From assembly GCA_947589695.1 (NCBI GenBank), contig CANQBY010000006.1:1-15856 (forward strand): a stretch of DNA of 15,856 nucleotides. The letters are read 5' to 3'. The DNA comes from an uncultured Bacilli bacterium (lineage in GTDB: Bacteria; Bacillota_I; Bacilli_A; RF39; UBA660). The position numbers were made by a program, and so were the translations under genes. Each line of letters opens with the position of its first letter. Within the stretch, counting starts at the first letter, position 1. Shown one piece after another: positions 13,569-15,856 of this stretch. The notes below the pieces were generated by a model. That model was not told where the DNA came from. It ran no database searches and saw only the letters and a program-made list of their open reading frames with translations.

Positions 13569-13583
13569 GAGGAGTGATTTTAA

Positions 13584-14306
13584 ATGATGATGGTAGATGT
13601 AATTTTGATATTATTTATTCTACTGGGAGCAGTATTAGGTTTTAAGAAGGGAGCAATTAAAAGTTTAGTAGCTTTAGTGGGAACTATTGCGATAATTATT
13701 ATATCTTATTATTTAAAAAATCCAGTAGCCAATTTATTATTAAAGTATGCACCATTTATGGAATTACATGGTGAAATGGAAGGATTGGTTACTTTAAATA
13801 TTTTACTATATGAAGGGATTGCTTATGTAATTGTTTTTGCAATATTATCAGGTATTTTAGGATTTCTGATTAATTTATCAGGAATAGTCGAAAAAATTCT
13901 TGATGCCACGATTATTTTGGGGATTCCATCGAAGATTATTGGAGCTGTCTTAGGTTTTGTGGAAGCGGTGGCTTTTTCCTTTATCGTTTTATTTGTTATG
14001 CTTCAAATAAATAGTACCCATAATTTAGTAGCTAAAAGTAGCCTGGCGATGAGTATTATTGATAAAACACCAGTACTTAAAACAATGGTTAGCGATACTT
14101 ATGCGGCGATTCGCGAAATCAGTGACTTGCAAGATAAATATAAGGATGTCGTGGTAAAAGATCAATACAATCAAGAAATCTTAAAAATTATGCTTAATTA
14201 TCAAGTAGTAGAACCAGACGTAGCTTTAGATTTAGTAGAAAGTGGTAAATTAGATTTCGTGGGAGCAAAAGCGGTAATTGAAACTTATAAGGAGGAGAAT
14301 AAATAA
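13584..14306 (+). CDS. cvpA: CvpA-family membrane protein
   Basis: 240 residues: four hydrophobic segments (about 4-22, 28-46, 72-95, 115-145) with LGFKKGAIKSL after the first helix and 'ILGIPSKIIGAVLGFVEAVAFSFIVLF' before the fourth, the hallmark pattern of CvpA/YshB proteins. A soluble C-terminal helical tail (about 150-240) follows. CvpA proteins are linked to membrane integrity and, in some bacteria, colicin production; the exact role is unsettled. Three ATG codons in a row begin the frame; GAGGAG lies about nine bases before the first. The stop overlaps the trxA start by one base, so they form an operon. Confidence 0.88.
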   Translation: MMMVDVILILFILLGAVLGFKKGAIKSLVALVGTIAIIIISYYLKNPVANLLLKYAPFMELHGEMEGLVTLNILLYEGIAYVIVFAILSGILGFLINLSGIVEKILDATIILGIPSKIIGAVLGFVEAVAFSFIVLFVMLQINSTHNLVAKSSLAMSIIDKTPVLKTMVSDTYAAIREISDLQDKYKDVVVKDQYNQEILKIMLNYQVVEPDVALDLVESGKLDFVGAKAVIETYKEENK

Positions 14307-14599
14307 TGCTTAAGCATTTAGAAAAGGAAAATTATAAGGATGTAATTAAAGAGGGGTTATGGATTGTGGATTTCTATGCTGATTGGTGTGGTCCTTGTCG
14401 GATGTTAGCACCCATTTTAGAACAACTAGAAGAAAATGTTTTAAAAATAAACGTGGATAGTCATGAGGATATTGCTCGAGAATATGGGGTTATGAGTATT
14501 CCCACCATCTGCATATTTCAAGATGGAAAATTAAAGATTAAAGAAATAGGATTTCGGTCTTTAGAAGAAATGAAACAGTTAATAGAAAAGGTTAAGTAA
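14306..14599 (+). CDS. trxA: Thioredoxin
   Basis: 97 residues, slightly shorter than the usual 105 because the N-terminus is trimmed. Active site WCGPC at residues 27-31 within DFYADWCGPCRML, the buried 'APILEQLEE' helix, and the cis-proline segment GVMSIPTIC. All catalytic parts are present. It reduces protein disulfides in the cytoplasm. Overlaps cvpA by one base (TAATG), with GGAGG about ten bases upstream of the ATG. In B. subtilis cvpA and trxA lie in one neighbourhood with polX and mutS2 between; here these are missing. Confidence 0.93.
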   Translation: MLKHLEKENYKDVIKEGLWIVDFYADWCGPCRMLAPILEQLEENVLKINVDSHEDIAREYGVMSIPTICIFQDGKLKIKEIGFRSLEEMKQLIEKVK

Positions 14600-14620
14600 A
14601 TAGAAAATATAGAAGCAATT

Positions 14621-14651
14621 AAAAAACAAGAATTAATGGTTCTTGTTTTTT
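14621..14651. terminator. Bidirectional terminator after trxA
   Basis: Perfect 12-bp stem (14621-14632 with 14640-14651) around a 7-base loop; the arms start with six As and end with six Ts, so it works in both directions for trxA and the opposing small membrane gene. Confidence 0.85.
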
Positions 14652-14935
14652 AAAGCAATTTTATTTAGAAGATTTAATTTAATAATATGTTTACCAATAA
14701 AGAAACTAGTCGCGGCGATACAAAGAATAATAGCCAGACTAAAATCTAAGATGCGCTCACTTTTATCCATGATACCCATAATAATTAAGATAATACTTAA
14801 AAAAATGGAAGCAGCAATATAAATATTAAGACGCGTGAAGCGAATACTTATTTCGGATTTAGCATATTCTTTTTGATAAGTTTCTTTAATTTTGGCTTGT
14901 TTTTCTTTATTTAAAGTTTGATAATATTTTTGCAT
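14633..14935 (-). CDS. Small two-helix membrane protein of unknown function
   Basis: 100 residues, not recognised as a known family. A charged, probably helical N-terminus (1-33, rich in Lys, Glu, Gln) precedes two hydrophobic helices (about 37-55 and 63-83), then a basic end rich in Lys and Asn. By the positive-inside rule both ends should be cytoplasmic. The ATG at 14935 has GAGGTG about six bases upstream, which together with its own extended -10 promoter and a shared terminator supports it as a real gene. It lies alone between trxA and the second PF06541 gene, on the opposite strand. Confidence 0.72.
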   Translation of the reverse strand: MQKYYQTLNKEKQAKIKETYQKEYAKSEISIRFTRLNIYIAASIFLSIILIIMGIMDKSERILDFSLAIILCIAATSFFIGKHIIKLNLLNKIALKNKNH

Positions 14936-14952
14936 CTTTACACCTCAGATAT

Positions 14953-14961
14953 ATTGTATCA
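14953..14961 (-). promoter_or_regulatory. Extended -10 promoter of the small membrane gene
   Basis: On the minus strand TGA followed by TACAAT (14953-14958). The -35 region is poor. The short distance to GAGGTG and the ATG at 14935 supports it. Confidence 0.5.
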
Positions 14962-14994
14962 TAAAATTTAAGAATTTACATTAATATTTTTATT

Positions 14995-15003
14995 TGATAT
15001 AAT
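14995..15003 (+). promoter_or_regulatory. Extended -10 promoter of the second PF06541 gene
   Basis: TGA plus perfect TATAAT (14998-15003), the same TGATATAAT string as before the first PF06541 gene and before tRNA-Lys. The start would be near 15010, which is also the first base of a small hairpin. Confidence 0.6.
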
Positions 15004-15009
15004 TTTATT

Positions 15010-15025
15010 AGTTAAATGGTTAACT
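15010..15025 (+). promoter_or_regulatory. 5' leader hairpin before the second PF06541 gene
   Basis: 6-bp stem AGTTAA (15010-15015) / TTAACT (15020-15025), loop ATGG, ending directly before the GGGTGG ribosome-binding site (15026-15031). It would form at the very 5' end of the transcript and may protect the RNA or tune translation (inference). Confidence 0.4.
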
Positions 15026-15038
15026 GGGTGGAAAATAA

Positions 15039-15677
15039 ATGAAAAAAGAAAAAATAACAGTTAAAGAATTAGTTTGGTTATTTATATTGGGTTGTCTTTT
15101 AGGTTTTGTGTTAGAAACGGCTTGGTATTATATAAAACATGGAGTTTTTATTAATAAACAAGGCTTATTATATGGACCTTTTAAACCCATTTATGGTTTT
15201 GGGTTAGATTTAATTGTATTAGCTATGTATAAATTTCAAGATAAGAATATTATAGTAAAGTTTTTAATTGGGTTTGTAGTGGGAAGTTTATTTGAGTATA
15301 TTAGTAGTTTATTTCAAGAATATGTACTCGGAACAGCCACGTGGAGTTATGCCTCATTTAATTATAATATTGGGGGAAGAATTTATTTACCTTATTGCTT
15401 AGCTTGGGGTATTATTGGAGTATTATGTATTAATTATGTATATCCTTATTTTAAAAAAATCGCGGGAAAGTGTCCAGAGAAAATAGGAAATATTTTAACG
15501 GTTTTAGTAAGTATATTCATGGTGATAAATATTTCATTATCCGCCTTGGCAATTTTAAGATATCAAGAAAGAACTAATAAGATTGAAGCTTCCAATATAG
15601 TTTTTAAACAAATTGATAAGTTATATCCTGATGAGCTTATGAAAAAGAAATTTCCTAAATTAAAAGTAGTGAAATAG
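15039..15677 (+). CDS. PF06541-family multispan membrane protein, paralog 2
   Basis: 212 residues, about five hydrophobic segments. The family motifs align with the protein at 2066-2830: GFVLETAWYYI, 'GLLYGPFKPIYGFG', FEYISSLFQEY, and WSYASFNYNIGGRIYLPYCLAWG. The C-terminal tail is shorter (about 40 residues) and lacks the long basic extension of paralog 1. The family is named a putative ABC-transporter type IV, but nothing nearby suggests a transporter system; the function is unknown. ATG 15039 has GGGTGG seven bases upstream. It is a single-gene unit before tRNA-Lys; no clear terminator was found after its stop. Confidence 0.8.
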   Translation: MKKEKITVKELVWLFILGCLLGFVLETAWYYIKHGVFINKQGLLYGPFKPIYGFGLDLIVLAMYKFQDKNIIVKFLIGFVVGSLFEYISSLFQEYVLGTATWSYASFNYNIGGRIYLPYCLAWGIIGVLCINYVYPYFKKIAGKCPEKIGNILTVLVSIFMVINISLSALAILRYQERTNKIEASNIVFKQIDKLYPDELMKKKFPKLKVVK

Positions 15678-15760
15678 AATAAAAAAAGGGCAGTTTTAAG
15701 GATTATTGACATAGAGATTAAAAAAATATTCGAAAAAATAAAAAAATATTAATTTTTCTA

Positions 15761-15788
15761 TTGCCTTTTAAGTAAAATATGATATAAT
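15761..15788 (+). promoter_or_regulatory. Promoter of tRNA-Lys
   Basis: TTGCCT (15761-15766), 16-bp spacer, and TATAAT (15783-15788) preceded by TGA. The start would be near 15795, about 12 bases before the tRNA. Confidence 0.7.
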
Positions 15789-15806
15789 TAAAGGGCTTTA
15801 TGAGAT

Positions 15807-15856
15807 GTCTCCTTAGCTCAGCTGGTAGAGCAACTGACTCTTAATCAGTGGGTCCA
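15807..15856 (+). tRNA. tRNA-Lys(CUU), 3' part cut off by window edge
   Basis: A 7-base acceptor strand, TA, a D arm (GCTC...GAGC with AGCTGGTA loop) and an anticodon stem ACTGA/TCAGT around CTCTTAA. The anticodon is CTT, which reads AAG. The variable loop and the first T-arm bases follow before the window ends. Confidence 0.95.

Noticed and set aside
178..15677. TGA as tryptophan (Mollicutes-type code)
   Set aside because: All recognised proteins are full length with no in-frame TGA, and all Trp codons are TGG; in an AT-rich genome with this code TGA would be frequent.
15706..15732. TTGACA at 15706-15711 as the tRNA-Lys -35 box
   Set aside because: At 17 bp spacing the -10 position reads TATTCG, a poor match; the TTGCCT/TATAAT pair at 15761-15788 fits far better.

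Overview
The window is a compact, very AT-rich, gene-dense stretch that looks like a chromosomal segment of a low-GC Firmicute. It carries the endospore genes spoIIIAH, gerE and gerM, the competence genes comEA and comEC, RNase HIII, and the conserved lepA-hemW block. Together these suggest an uncultured, potentially spore-forming Bacilli lineage related to the RF39/RFN20/Mollicutes branch. That placement is an inference from gene content and composition only. Both ends run into tRNA genes: tRNA-Arg(UCU) on the minus strand at the left, tRNA-Lys(CUU) on the plus strand at the right. All 18 protein genes end in TAA (11) or TAG (7), and none in TGA.

Layout. 1-2014 (minus strand): three sporulation genes, spoIIIAH, gerE and gerM, each apparently its own transcription unit. 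spoIIIAH has a strong sigma-E-like promoter and gerE a near-perfect sigma-K-like promoter; each gene has its own hairpin terminator. 2023-6187 (plus): a multispan membrane protein of the PF06541 family, then lepA, a double helix-turn-helix protein and hemW, probably one operon from lepA to hemW. 6204-8717: an accessory island between hemW and comEA. It holds a small XRE repressor, two perfect palindromic operators in a divergent promoter region, a large surface protein whose C-terminal segment looks like a diversified C-type-lectin-type variable region, a cadherin-like membrane protein, and a 21-bp tandem repeat. 8716-12584 (plus): comEA-comEC (overlapping) and holA. 12567-13545 (minus): rnhC. 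13557-14651 (plus): cvpA-trxA. 14621-14961 (minus): a small two-helix membrane protein. 14995-15677 (plus): a second PF06541 protein.

How the genes fit together. SpoIIIAH and GerM both belong to the channel complex linking mother cell and forespore, and GerE is the last mother-cell regulator, so the left end is a mother-cell sporulation locus. The comEA/comEC pair is the DNA-uptake receptor and channel. lepA-hemW, comE-holA, gerE/gerM and rnhC-cvpA-trxA each echo neighbourhoods known from Bacillus subtilis, reshuffled and trimmed.

The most unusual part is the island. Within the surface-protein gene, bases 7897-7998 have about 18 percent A and 50 percent GC on the coding strand, against about 41 percent A just upstream, and 26 of 34 codons there are NNY. 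This is the footprint expected of adenine-directed mutagenesis by a diversity-generating retroelement. No reverse transcriptase or template repeat lies in the window, so such an element would have to act from elsewhere. Import of a foreign segment is the main alternative.
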